Origin: an uncultured Eubacteriales bacterium
Lineage (GTDB): Bacteria > Bacillota > Clostridia > Christensenellales > UMGS416
Reading direction: 5' to 3'
DNA length: 17,853 nt
Assembly (NCBI GenBank): GCA_900542005.1
Contig: UQLW01000049.1
Span: forward strand, 1-17,853
A program made the position numbers and the translations under genes. Below, one piece after another: positions 7,736 to 13,654 of this stretch (positions are counted from its first letter, which is position 1; each line of letters starts with the position of its first letter). The notes under the pieces are model-generated. The model did no database searches. It was not told the DNA's origin and was given only the letters and a program-made list of their open reading frames with translations.

Positions 7736-8917
7736 TTATCCGAAGAACTGCTTACCCAGCTTGTGGAAAGCCTCCTCAGAGCGCTCAATGACCTGACGGC
7801 TGACGCAATAGGCCAAGCGGACATGGCCAGGGCCGTAGAAGCCGCTTCCTGGCACCAAGAGGAGGTTTAGCTTGGCGGCTTCATCGCTGAACCGCTTATC
7901 GTCTGCAATCGGCGTTTGAGGGAATAGGTAGAAGGCTCCCTGCGGCAGGTTGCAGGTAAAGCCGGCTTGAATCAGGATCTGGTGCAACCGGTCCCTGCGC
8001 CAGCGGTATTCTTCCACATCGACCTTTGCCTGCAGGCTGCGGGCAACAGCCCGCTGCATGATACCGGGTGCATTGACGAAGCCCAGGGTCCGATTAGCAA
8101 AAATGATACCGGCCACAATCTCATCCGCATCCTGGCAGCGGGGGCTTACCGCCGCGTAACCAATCCGTTCGCCGGGCAAGGCCAGGGATTTGGAAAAGGA
8201 GTTGACTACGATGGCATGATCAAAAATGCTCATGACAGGGACTGCATCGCCCTCATAGACCAGCTTGGAATAGGGTTCGTCAGAAATGACGCAGATGGGC
8301 GATTGAAGGTTATGGGCCTTCTCCCCTTCGGTCAGCGCATCCCGCACGGCTTCCAGCGCTTCGCGGGTGTAGACTGCGCCGGTGGGGTTATTGGGGCTGT
8401 TCATAATAATCGCACGGGTCCTGGGTGTGATGGCCTTGCGTATGGCGTCGGCATCCGGCTGGAAGGTGGCTGGATTGACAGGCACGATGACAGCGACACC
8501 CCGATAGTTCTTGATATAAAAGGTATATTCTACAAAGAAGGGGGCCAATACGATGACTTCATCTCCAGGATCAAGCAGCGCCTTCAGTACGCAGTTAAGG
8601 CCTCCGGCTGCGCCAACGGTCATGACGACATGCTTTCCTTCCACGGGTACGCCCGCGCGATGGGCCTCATATTCAGCCATGGTGGCGCGTACATCCTCAT
8701 ATCCCGCATTGGCCATATATTTGTGGATGTCGAGCTGTGCGGCCAACTCCTGGATAGCCTGTAGGGTTTCAGCCGGTGGCTCGCCGTCCGGATTGCCCAG
8801 CGAAAAGTCATAGACATGCTCCTCGCCATACAATGCCCGCAGGCGATTGCCCTCTTCAAACATCTTGCGGATCATCGACCCGCCTTTAAGGTTCTCTGCA
8901 ATTTCTTTCGATACCAT
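7736..8917 (-). CDS. Pyridoxal phosphate-dependent class I/II aminotransferase
   Basis: This 393-residue fold-type I aminotransferase is of the aspartate/alanine aminotransferase group and exchanges amino groups between an amino acid and a 2-oxo acid. Visible motifs are NSPNNPTGAVY (N177, substrate/PLP contact), ISDEPYSKLVY (D213, pairs with the PLP ring nitrogen; Y216), the Schiff-base lysine K243 in NSFSKSLALPGERIGY with R251, and near the end GPGHVRLAY with the substrate-carboxylate arginine. The ATG at 8917 has GGAGG 8 nt upstream. A perfect parS site (8933-8948) lies immediately upstream of the ribosome site, and a TATAAT (8989-8984, minus strand) farther up may be its -10. The amino acid specificity cannot be read from the sequence. 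Confidence 0.92.
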   Translation of the reverse strand: MVSKEIAENLKGGSMIRKMFEEGNRLRALYGEEHVYDFSLGNPDGEPPAETLQAIQELAAQLDIHKYMANAGYEDVRATMAEYEAHRAGVPVEGKHVVMTVGAAGGLNCVLKALLDPGDEVIVLAPFFVEYTFYIKNYRGVAVIVPVNPATFQPDADAIRKAITPRTRAIIMNSPNNPTGAVYTREALEAVRDALTEGEKAHNLQSPICVISDEPYSKLVYEGDAVPVMSIFDHAIVVNSFSKSLALPGERIGYAAVSPRCQDADEIVAGIIFANRTLGFVNAPGIMQRAVARSLQAKVDVEEYRWRRDRLHQILIQAGFTCNLPQGAFYLFPQTPIADDKRFSDEAAKLNLLLVPGSGFYGPGHVRLAYCVSRQVIERSEEAFHKLGKQFFG

Positions 8918-8932
8918 ACTGCCTTCCTCCTT

Positions 8933-8948
8933 TGTTTCACGTGAAACA
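8933..8948. promoter_or_regulatory. parS site 1 (ParB/Spo0J binding palindrome)
   Basis: The 16-bp palindrome TGTTTCACGTGAAACA is identical to the Bacillus-type parS consensus. It lies in the leader of the aminotransferase gene, between that gene's putative -10 and its ribosome site. Confidence 0.95.
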
Positions 8949-9020
8949 TTTTTTTTTGCTGAAGATCATGAATTTTTTCTTGTATTATAGCATGAAACCC
9001 TATCCTTGACCATAGGGAGA

Positions 9021-9036
9021 TGTTTCACGTGAAACA
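9021..9036. promoter_or_regulatory. parS site 2
   Basis: A second perfect TGTTTCACGTGAAACA lies 88 bp (centre to centre) from site 1, in the divergent intergenic region upstream of parA. Confidence 0.95.
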
Positions 9037-9067
9037 TCCTGGGAGAAGTAAGGATGATGAAATCAAA

Positions 9068-9083
9068 TGTTTCACGTGAAACA
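9068..9083. promoter_or_regulatory. parS site 3
   Basis: A third perfect TGTTTCACGTGAAACA lies 47 bp (centre to centre) from site 2 and ends 28 bp before the likely -10 of parA. ParB bound here could touch the parA promoter. Confidence 0.95.
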
Positions 9084-9087
9084 ATGC

Positions 9088-9116
9088 TTTCCTTTCCGAG
9101 AAAAGCCGTGTATACT
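9088..9116 (+). promoter_or_regulatory. Probable promoter of parA-parB
   Basis: TATACT (9111-9116) is a good -10 hexamer, 31 nt before the TTG start of parA. The hexamer 17 nt upstream (TTTCCT, 9088-9093) is a poor -35 match, so the promoter may be weak or depend on ParB bound to the adjacent parS site. Confidence 0.45.
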
Positions 9117-9146
9117 AACACTAGGATGATACAGGGGAGGAATACC

Positions 9147-9920
9147 TTGGCTAATATAATTGCAATTGCCAACCAAAAGGGCGGCGTAGGGAAAACAACA
9201 ACCGCAGTGAATCTCAGCAGCTGTGTAGCCGGCTTGGGCCGGCGCGTTTTGATGATTGATATGGATCCGCAGGGGAACTGCACCAGTGGGCTTGGCGTGG
9301 ACAAGTCCTCCTTGCAGCGCACCAGCTATCATGTGATTACACAGGAATATCCGATTCAACAGGTGATCCGGCATACGCTGATTGAGCACCTGGACTTGAT
9401 TCCTGCCAACATCCAGCTGGCCGGTGCAGAAATTGAAATGGTGACGGAGCAGCATCGAGAGTACCGGCTGAAGGAAGCCTTGGAAGAGGTATCCGGGCAA
9501 TATGACGATATCTTTATCGATTGTCCCCCCTCCATTGGAATATTGACGCTTAATTCCCTGACAGCCGCCCATCAGGTCATCATCCCGATCCAATGCGAAT
9601 ACTACGCGCTGGAAGGGCTGAGCCAGCTTATGAACAGCGTGAACCTGGTTAAACAGGGTTTCAATCCGGCGCTTGAAGTCAATGGCGTCGTATTGACCAT
9701 GTTTGATGGGCGGACCAACCTGTCCAATCAGGTAGCCGATGAAGTGAGGAACTTCTTTCATGAGAAGGTATATAAGACGCTGATCCCGCGGAATGTACGG
9801 CTCAGCGAAGCCCCCAGCTATGGGCTTCCGGTATCCATGTATGATCCATCCAGCGCCGGAGCCAGGGCCTACCAGCAGCTGGCCGAGGAATATGTGGCAA
9901 AGGAGAAGAAGATCGGATGA
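9147..9920 (+). CDS. parA: ParA/Soj chromosome-partitioning ATPase
   Basis: This 257-residue Walker-type ATPase works with ParB on parS to segregate the replication origin and, in Bacillus, to tune DnaA activity. The deviant Walker A motif is at the N-terminus (NQKGGVGKTTTAVNL, K11 and K16), followed by IDMDPQGN and the Walker B region IDCPPSIGILTLNSL. The TTG at 9147 is chosen because GGGGAGG lies 6 nt upstream and the protein then begins MANIIAIANQKGG as in other Soj proteins. The open frame back to 9054 runs through parS site 3 and would add 31 residues foreign to the family. Its stop overlaps the parB start. Confidence 0.96.
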   Translation: MANIIAIANQKGGVGKTTTAVNLSSCVAGLGRRVLMIDMDPQGNCTSGLGVDKSSLQRTSYHVITQEYPIQQVIRHTLIEHLDLIPANIQLAGAEIEMVTEQHREYRLKEALEEVSGQYDDIFIDCPPSIGILTLNSLTAAHQVIIPIQCEYYALEGLSQLMNSVNLVKQGFNPALEVNGVVLTMFDGRTNLSNQVADEVRNFFHEKVYKTLIPRNVRLSEAPSYGLPVSMYDPSSAGARAYQQLAEEYVAKEKKIG

Positions 9921-10801
9921 TGGTAAAAAAGAAGGGACTGGGAAAAGGACTGGACGCGCTTTTTGCGGTCGAGCAGCAGGCTGCCGGCGCCGCTGAGGCG
10001 CCTACAGAAATAGCGCTTGTGGATATTGATCCAAACCCCAATCAACCGAGAAAGTCCTTTGATCCTGAAAAGCTGGCAGAGCTGAGCGAATCCATCAAAA
10101 ACCATGGCCTGCTCCAACCGCTGGTGGTAACGCCCCGTAACAATCGTTACCTGCTGGTAGCAGGAGAGCGGCGCTGGCGTGCGGCCCGCATGGCGGGACT
10201 CACAAAGATCCCAGCAGTGGTCATGAACCTGGATGAGCGTGAGATTGCGGAAATATCGCTGGTGGAAAACCTGCAGCGGGACGATCTGAATCCCTTGGAG
10301 GAGGCGGAGGGCATTGCGCAGCTGATGGAGCAATTCGCCTTTACCCAGGAGGATACGGCTCAGCGGCTGGGCCGAAGCCGTCCCTCGGTTGCCAATGCGC
10401 TGCGGTTGCTGCAGCTGGCAAAGCCGGTACAGGAGCTGGTGCGCCAGGGCGCGCTTTCGGCCGGTCATGCCCGTGCCCTGGCGGCAGTGCATGATGAAAC
10501 GCTCCAGCTTCAAATCGCGCAGATTGTCATGGAGGAGGGGCTTTCCGTCCGCCAGCTGGAGGAGCTGCTGCGCAAGCAGAAGAGGATGAAAGCATCCCCA
10601 GACGCGAAGGAAAAGGAGAAGCAGCCGGCGCCGGAATTCACAGAACTGGAGGATCGACTGATGCGTGCCCTGGGTACCCGGGTTGTGGTAAAGGGCACCA
10701 TGGACAAGGGACGGATTATTTTGGAGTATTTCCAGCGGGATGACCTGGAGCGCATTTATGAGATTGCAACGCAATTGACGGCTGATTCGGATCAAGGATA
10801 A
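9917..10801 (+). CDS. parB: ParB/Spo0J centromere-binding CTPase
   Basis: This 294-residue protein binds parS, spreads as a CTP-dependent clamp and loads SMC. It starts with the family's GLGKGLDALF motif (ParA-stimulating segment). The N-terminal CTP-binding domain shows NPNQPRKSFD, the LxxSIxxHGLLQPLVV segment, GERRWRAARMAG (arginine patch) and ENLQRDDLNPLEEAEG. The helix-turn-helix follows (TAQRLGRSRPSVANALRLLQL), then a Lys/Glu linker and a C-terminal dimerisation domain. The ATG at 9917 forms an ATGA overlap with parA; an adjacent in-frame ATG at 9920 is the alternative. No noc or rsmG gene lies beside it. Unlike the Bacillus arrangement, it reads toward the putative origin. Confidence 0.96.
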   Translation: MMVKKKGLGKGLDALFAVEQQAAGAAEAPTEIALVDIDPNPNQPRKSFDPEKLAELSESIKNHGLLQPLVVTPRNNRYLLVAGERRWRAARMAGLTKIPAVVMNLDEREIAEISLVENLQRDDLNPLEEAEGIAQLMEQFAFTQEDTAQRLGRSRPSVANALRLLQLAKPVQELVRQGALSAGHARALAAVHDETLQLQIAQIVMEEGLSVRQLEELLRKQKRMKASPDAKEKEKQPAPEFTELEDRLMRALGTRVVVKGTMDKGRIILEYFQRDDLERIYEIATQLTADSDQG

Positions 10802-10912
10802 GCAAATGCGAATATTTGTTCCTGTTATAGAAGAATTTAACCTATATTAACGAATATTTAAGCTAAAATTCTTAAAAATATTTGTATTTATATTGTGCCT
10901 CCTGCGCATACT
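10802..10912. repeat. AT-rich candidate unwinding element with three AATATTT copies
   Basis: This stretch is strongly AT-rich in an otherwise GC-rich window. The heptamer AATATTT occurs at 10811-10817, 10853-10859 and 10877-10883. It sits beside the DnaA boxes and is the natural candidate for the DNA unwinding element. Confidence 0.55.
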
Positions 10913-10970
10913 GGCTAAAATATCCGTGTATATCTGCGCTTTTTGGACAAGATTCATATCCTCAAGGAGT

Positions 10971-10999
10971 TGTGGATAAGATGTGGATATTGTGGATAA
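10971..10999 (-). promoter_or_regulatory. DnaA box pair with a near-match between
   Basis: TGTGGATAA occurs exactly at 10971-10979 and again at 10991-10999, both read as TTATCCACA on the minus strand. Between them TGTGGATAT (10982-10990) differs by one base. Three boxes in 29 bp in the same direction, facing the AT-rich stretch, resemble the DnaA-loading side of an origin. Confidence 0.85.
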
Positions 11000-11055
11000 A
11001 TGTGTACAAGTGCAGGGAAGAGGATGGGCTCGAAATGGGGATAAAACCCACAGAG

Positions 11056-11076
11056 TTATCCACAACATGTGGAGAA
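11056..11076 (+). promoter_or_regulatory. DnaA box with adjacent opposed near-match
   Basis: TTATCCACA is exact at 11056-11064 on the plus strand. Four bases later TGTGGAGAA (11068-11076) is a one-mismatch box in the opposite direction, forming an inverted pair. Confidence 0.8.
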
Positions 11077-11218
11077 CTTTGTGCACATCTTAAAAAAGCC
11101 CGAAAGTTACGCACAAATTATTTCAAAAGTATTACGAGCTACATCTTTTTCGGTGGAAAAGCACGGTGGATGAATTTCCCGAGGACAGGCATTGGAGTGG
11201 AAGCGGATGTGAATAGTT

Positions 11219-11235
11219 TTATCCACATATCCACG
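11219..11235 (+). promoter_or_regulatory. DnaA box with overlapping near-match
   Basis: TTATCCACA is exact at 11219-11227. The overlapping ATATCCACG (11227-11235) is a two-mismatch box in the same direction. This is the box farthest from the AT-rich stretch. Confidence 0.75.
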
Positions 11236-11284
11236 ATCAAGGGGGATGAACATTTTTTTCCCGGAAAAGCCTGCACAAGGGATT

Positions 11285-11336
11285 GCTCCATGAAGCTGGA
11301 GCGATAAACGAAAGAGGAAGGATGAAAAACCCATGA
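11285..11336 (+). promoter_or_regulatory. Leader of the nucleoside hydrolase gene: small hairpin and four-codon ORF
   Basis: GCTCCA (11285-11290) and TGGAGC (11297-11302) form a 6-bp hairpin. Downstream, GAGGAAGG (11314-11321) precedes ATG AAA AAC CCA TGA (11322-11336), whose stop overlaps the gene's ATG by 4 nt (ATGA). The hydrolase start is 11 nt from the Shine-Dalgarno site, so coupling by the mini-ORF is possible. Confidence 0.35.
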
Positions 11337-12280
11337 ACTGGCCAAAGATCGATGAAGCGACGCGCATCGCCCGCCTGGAGCCGCCCAAGCAGCGTCCAAT
11401 TCCCATGGTACTGGATACCGATACCTATAACGAGGTGGACGATCAATTTGCCTTGGCCTATGCGCTGCTTGAGGGCAGTTTTGACGTGCAGGCCCTTTAT
11501 GCAGCGCCCTTTCATAACAGCCGCAGCGAGGGCCCGGAGGATGGCATGGAGCGCTCATACAGGGAAATCCACAAGCTTCTGGATTTGATGGAGCTGAAGG
11601 AGAAGCCCGCCGTGCTGAGGGGAGCGGGGCGGTATATGGCCGCTCCGGATACGCCGGTGGATTCGCCGGCCGCCCGGGACCTGATCGACCGGGCTATGGC
11701 GAGGGATCCGGAGGACCCGCTGTATGTGGTGGCGATCGGCTGCCCGGTCAATGTGGCTTCGGCGCTCCTGCTGGAGCCGGAGCTTGTCCGCCACATTGTG
11801 CTGGTGTGGCTGGGAGGGAATCCCTCCTACTGGCCCACGGCGGATGAATTCAACCTGATGCAGGATGTGTATGCGTCCCAGATCCTCTTTGACTGCGGAG
11901 CGCCCCTGGTGGTGATGCCCTGCCAGCAGGTCACCGACCACCTGTCGACCACGGTGCCGGAGCTTATGTATTATCTCAAGGAGGCTTCCCCGCTGGGCCG
12001 CTACCTTTGCAGCTTTGTGACCGAGTATGCCAAGGAGTTCCATGCGCAGGTGGGCTGGAGCAAGGTCATATGGGATCCCATTACCGTGGCGTGGATGGCC
12101 CATCCGGAGGCGGTTGCCACGCGCCTGACGCCGACGCCGGTGCTGCAGCACGATCTGCATTATAGCCAGGATATGACCCGACCGATGATGCGGGAAGCCT
12201 ATCAGGCCGACCGGGACGCCGTCCTGGGCAGCCTCTTCCGTTTGCTGGGTACGCCCAGAAGCAACGGGGCGGACGCATAA
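11333..12280 (+). CDS. Inosine-uridine preferring nucleoside hydrolase family protein
   Basis: This 315-residue predicted N-ribohydrolase would split a nucleoside into base and ribose in the cytoplasm (salvage). The Ca2+-binding aspartate cluster is near the N-terminus in the form DTDTYNEVDDQFALAYALL (D28, D30, D36, D37), slightly longer than the textbook DxDPGxDD motif. AIGCPVNVASALLLEP corresponds to the conserved GPLTNxA segment, and HDLHYSQDM near the C-terminus could supply the active-site histidine. The ATG at 11333 overlaps the stop of a four-codon ORF (11322-11336) that uses the better-placed GAGGAAGG. Substrate cannot be assigned. It occupies the place where dnaA might be expected beside an origin. 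Confidence 0.85.
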   Translation: MNWPKIDEATRIARLEPPKQRPIPMVLDTDTYNEVDDQFALAYALLEGSFDVQALYAAPFHNSRSEGPEDGMERSYREIHKLLDLMELKEKPAVLRGAGRYMAAPDTPVDSPAARDLIDRAMARDPEDPLYVVAIGCPVNVASALLLEPELVRHIVLVWLGGNPSYWPTADEFNLMQDVYASQILFDCGAPLVVMPCQQVTDHLSTTVPELMYYLKEASPLGRYLCSFVTEYAKEFHAQVGWSKVIWDPITVAWMAHPEAVATRLTPTPVLQHDLHYSQDMTRPMMREAYQADRDAVLGSLFRLLGTPRSNGADA

Positions 12281-12303
12281 GCATCCCGGAGCCATGAAAA
12301 GGG

Positions 12304-12334
12304 AAAGGCCAGGATCGGACAGATCCTGGCCTTT
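12304..12334. terminator. Hairpin between convergent nucleoside hydrolase and NUDIX genes
   Basis: A perfect 13-bp stem, AAAGGCCAGGATC (12304-12316) and its complement (12322-12334), has a 5-nt loop. The T tail is interrupted on both strands (ATGG on plus; CCCTTTTC on minus), with the minus side better, so it probably ends the NUDIX transcript and perhaps both. Confidence 0.75.
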
Positions 12335-12350
12335 ATGGTTGAGCAGGCAC

Positions 12351-12767
12351 TCAGAGGCAGATGAGCCTGGGATGCAGCGATGCCAGCAGCACCCTGTCGT
12401 TGGCATAGGTCAGCAGCGAGGCGGCCTCATCCAATGGAACCCACTGGAGGGCGGCGATCTCCTCCTGCTGAGGATGCGGTTCGGCGCTGTCGGGAGATAG
12501 CAGGCCGCCGAAATAGATCACCGTCTTTTCCCTGCCGTTAGGCAGCCGGTAGGCGACCGTGCCCCGCAGGTCAGGCAGGGGCTCCACCAGAAGCCCAGTC
12601 TCCTCCCGGACCTCCCGGCGGGCGGTATCCAGTTCGGTTTCGCCGGGCTCCATATGGCCCTTGGGGAAGGACCAATGGCCGCCCTGGCGGCTTTGGATGA
12701 GCAGGATCTCCCGCTGCGCCGGGCGCTTGCGGATGACGAGGATCCCACAGGATATTTCTTGTGCCAT
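12351..12767 (-). CDS. NUDIX hydrolase
   Basis: This 138-residue protein hydrolyses a nucleoside diphosphate linked to some other moiety. The complete Nudix box is present: GHMEPGE, seven residues, then REVREETGL (form Gx5Ex7REUxEExGU), giving the Mg2+-binding glutamates. The N-terminus MAQEISCGILVIRK and the SFPKGHME context are like those of Ap4A-type (bis-tetraphosphatase) Nudix proteins, but the substrate is not proven. Two ATG codons are adjacent; the one at 12767 is 5 nt from GGAGG and preferred over 12770 (2 nt). A terminator-like hairpin lies only about 17 nt upstream of the start, so expression probably depends on read-through from nagB. Confidence 0.92.
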   Translation of the reverse strand: MAQEISCGILVIRKRPAQREILLIQSRQGGHWSFPKGHMEPGETELDTARREVREETGLLVEPLPDLRGTVAYRLPNGREKTVIYFGGLLSPDSAEPHPQQEEIAALQWVPLDEAASLLTYANDRVLLASLHPRLICL

Positions 12768-12783
12768 CATGACCTCCTAAAGG

Positions 12784-12813
12784 AAAAGGAGCCGGTATCT
12801 GCCGGCTCCTTTT
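12784..12813. terminator. Terminator-like hairpin between nagB and the NUDIX gene
   Basis: A perfect 12-bp stem, AAAAGGAGCCGG (12784-12795) and its complement (12802-12813), has a 6-nt loop. On the minus strand it ends in CCTTTTCCT, following nagB and directly preceding the NUDIX ribosome site. A partial terminator or attenuator is likely. Confidence 0.75.
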
Positions 12814-12824
12814 TGATTGCTTGC

Positions 12825-13553
12825 TTACAGCTGGGCAGCGGCGCCCTCGTCCAGCAGCACCACCACGTTGGGATGGTTTTGCAGCAGGGAAGCGGGCACC
12901 ATGTTGGTCACTTCACCCTGGAAGGACTTCTTTACGATACCGGCCTTTCCTGCGCCAGAAGCCAGCAGCAGGATCTTCTTGGCCGAGAGGATGTCCTTAA
13001 TGCCCATGGTCAGCGCCTTGGTGGGCACCTTCGACATGTCGCCATCAAAGAAGCGGGCGTTGGCGTCGATGGTGGCCTGGGTCAGATTTTCGACGTGGGT
13101 GCGGCCCTCCGGATCGGCGCCGGGCTCGTTGAAGCCGATGTGGCCGTTGGGACCAATGCCCAGCACAGCCAGGTCGATTCCGCCGCAGCTGTCCAGGCCG
13201 GCGTTGTAGTCGGCAGCCGCCTGCTCAGGATCGGGCGCCAGGCCTTCCGGCACATGGACGTTTTCCGGCAGGGCGTCCACATGGGCGAAGAGATTGCGCT
13301 TCATAAAGCCGTGATAGCTTTCCGGATGGTCGTAATCCATACCCACATACTCGTCCAGGTTGTAGCTGACCATGTTCTTAAAGCTCAGCTCGCCAGCCTG
13401 GAAGCGGCGGACCAGCTCCTCATACATGGGAACCGGAGTGCCGCCGGTGGGCAGCACGAGTACGGGCTTTTCGCTGCTCTTGATCGTCTCTTCTACGATG
13501 TCGGCGGCCTTTTTGGCCCAGAGTTCTTTGGTGGATTCCACAATAAACTGCAT
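12825..13553 (-). CDS. nagB: Glucosamine-6-phosphate deaminase
   Basis: This 242-residue enzyme converts glucosamine 6-phosphate to fructose 6-phosphate and ammonia in amino-sugar catabolism. Motifs: phosphate-binding LVLPTGGTPVPMYEEL, catalytic NLDEY (D67), the GIGPNGHIGFNEPG loop (H138, E143) and a C-terminal LLLASGAGKAGIV segment. The length is that of the short Firmicute enzymes, without the allosteric tail of the E. coli form. The ATG at 13553 has GAGG 8 nt upstream, and an extended -10 promoter (TGATATAAT) lies ~50 nt before it. No nagA or transporter is beside it. Confidence 0.94.
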   Translation of the reverse strand: MQFIVESTKELWAKKAADIVEETIKSSEKPVLVLPTGGTPVPMYEELVRRFQAGELSFKNMVSYNLDEYVGMDYDHPESYHGFMKRNLFAHVDALPENVHVPEGLAPDPEQAAADYNAGLDSCGGIDLAVLGIGPNGHIGFNEPGADPEGRTHVENLTQATIDANARFFDGDMSKVPTKALTMGIKDILSAKKILLLASGAGKAGIVKKSFQGEVTNMVPASLLQNHPNVVVLLDEGAAAQL

Positions 13554-13600
13554 TTGACGTACCTCGCAAAATTTCGCCGGCTCGGCGTAATGATATTTCT

Positions 13601-13609
13601 ATTATATCA
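13601..13609 (-). promoter_or_regulatory. Extended -10 promoter of nagB
   Basis: On the minus strand the sequence reads TGATATAAT, a perfect -10 with the TGn extension. No good -35 is visible at 16-18 nt. The element is ~50 nt upstream of the nagB ATG. Confidence 0.6.
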
Positions 13610-13654
13610 CCCTATGGTGCGAAATACCATATACAGGCCGCCTAAAACCCGCTT

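Larger units (their letters stand above)
10802..11332. other. Putative chromosomal replication origin (oriC)
   Basis: This 531-bp stretch has no convincing gene. Its left part (about 10802-10930) is markedly AT-rich. Its right part holds four exact TTATCCACA DnaA boxes (minus at 10971-10979 and 10991-10999, plus at 11056-11064 and 11219-11227) and near-matches at 10982-10990, 11068-11076 and 11227-11235. AT-rich unwinding DNA next to clustered boxes, directly downstream of parA-parB with three parS sites 2 kb away, is what a Firmicute oriC looks like. In streptococci parB likewise reads into oriC. dnaA, the usual right-hand neighbour, is absent from the window, and strand bias of the neighbouring genes does not support the call. 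GC skew was not computed. Confidence 0.8.

Noticed and set aside
7967..8764. A 265-codon plus-strand open frame opposite the aminotransferase
   Set aside because: Complement of a clear PLP aminotransferase; no domain or ribosome site.
9054..9146. Longer start for parA at 9054
   Set aside because: It would read through parS site 3 and its likely promoter; the TTG at 9147 has an ideal Shine-Dalgarno site and the family N-terminus.
9869..10795. A 308-codon minus-strand open frame opposite parB
   Set aside because: It is the complement of parB, which has all family motifs.
10882..11307. A 141-codon open frame inside the origin region
   Set aside because: It runs through DnaA boxes, lacks a ribosome site and has a composition unlike protein.
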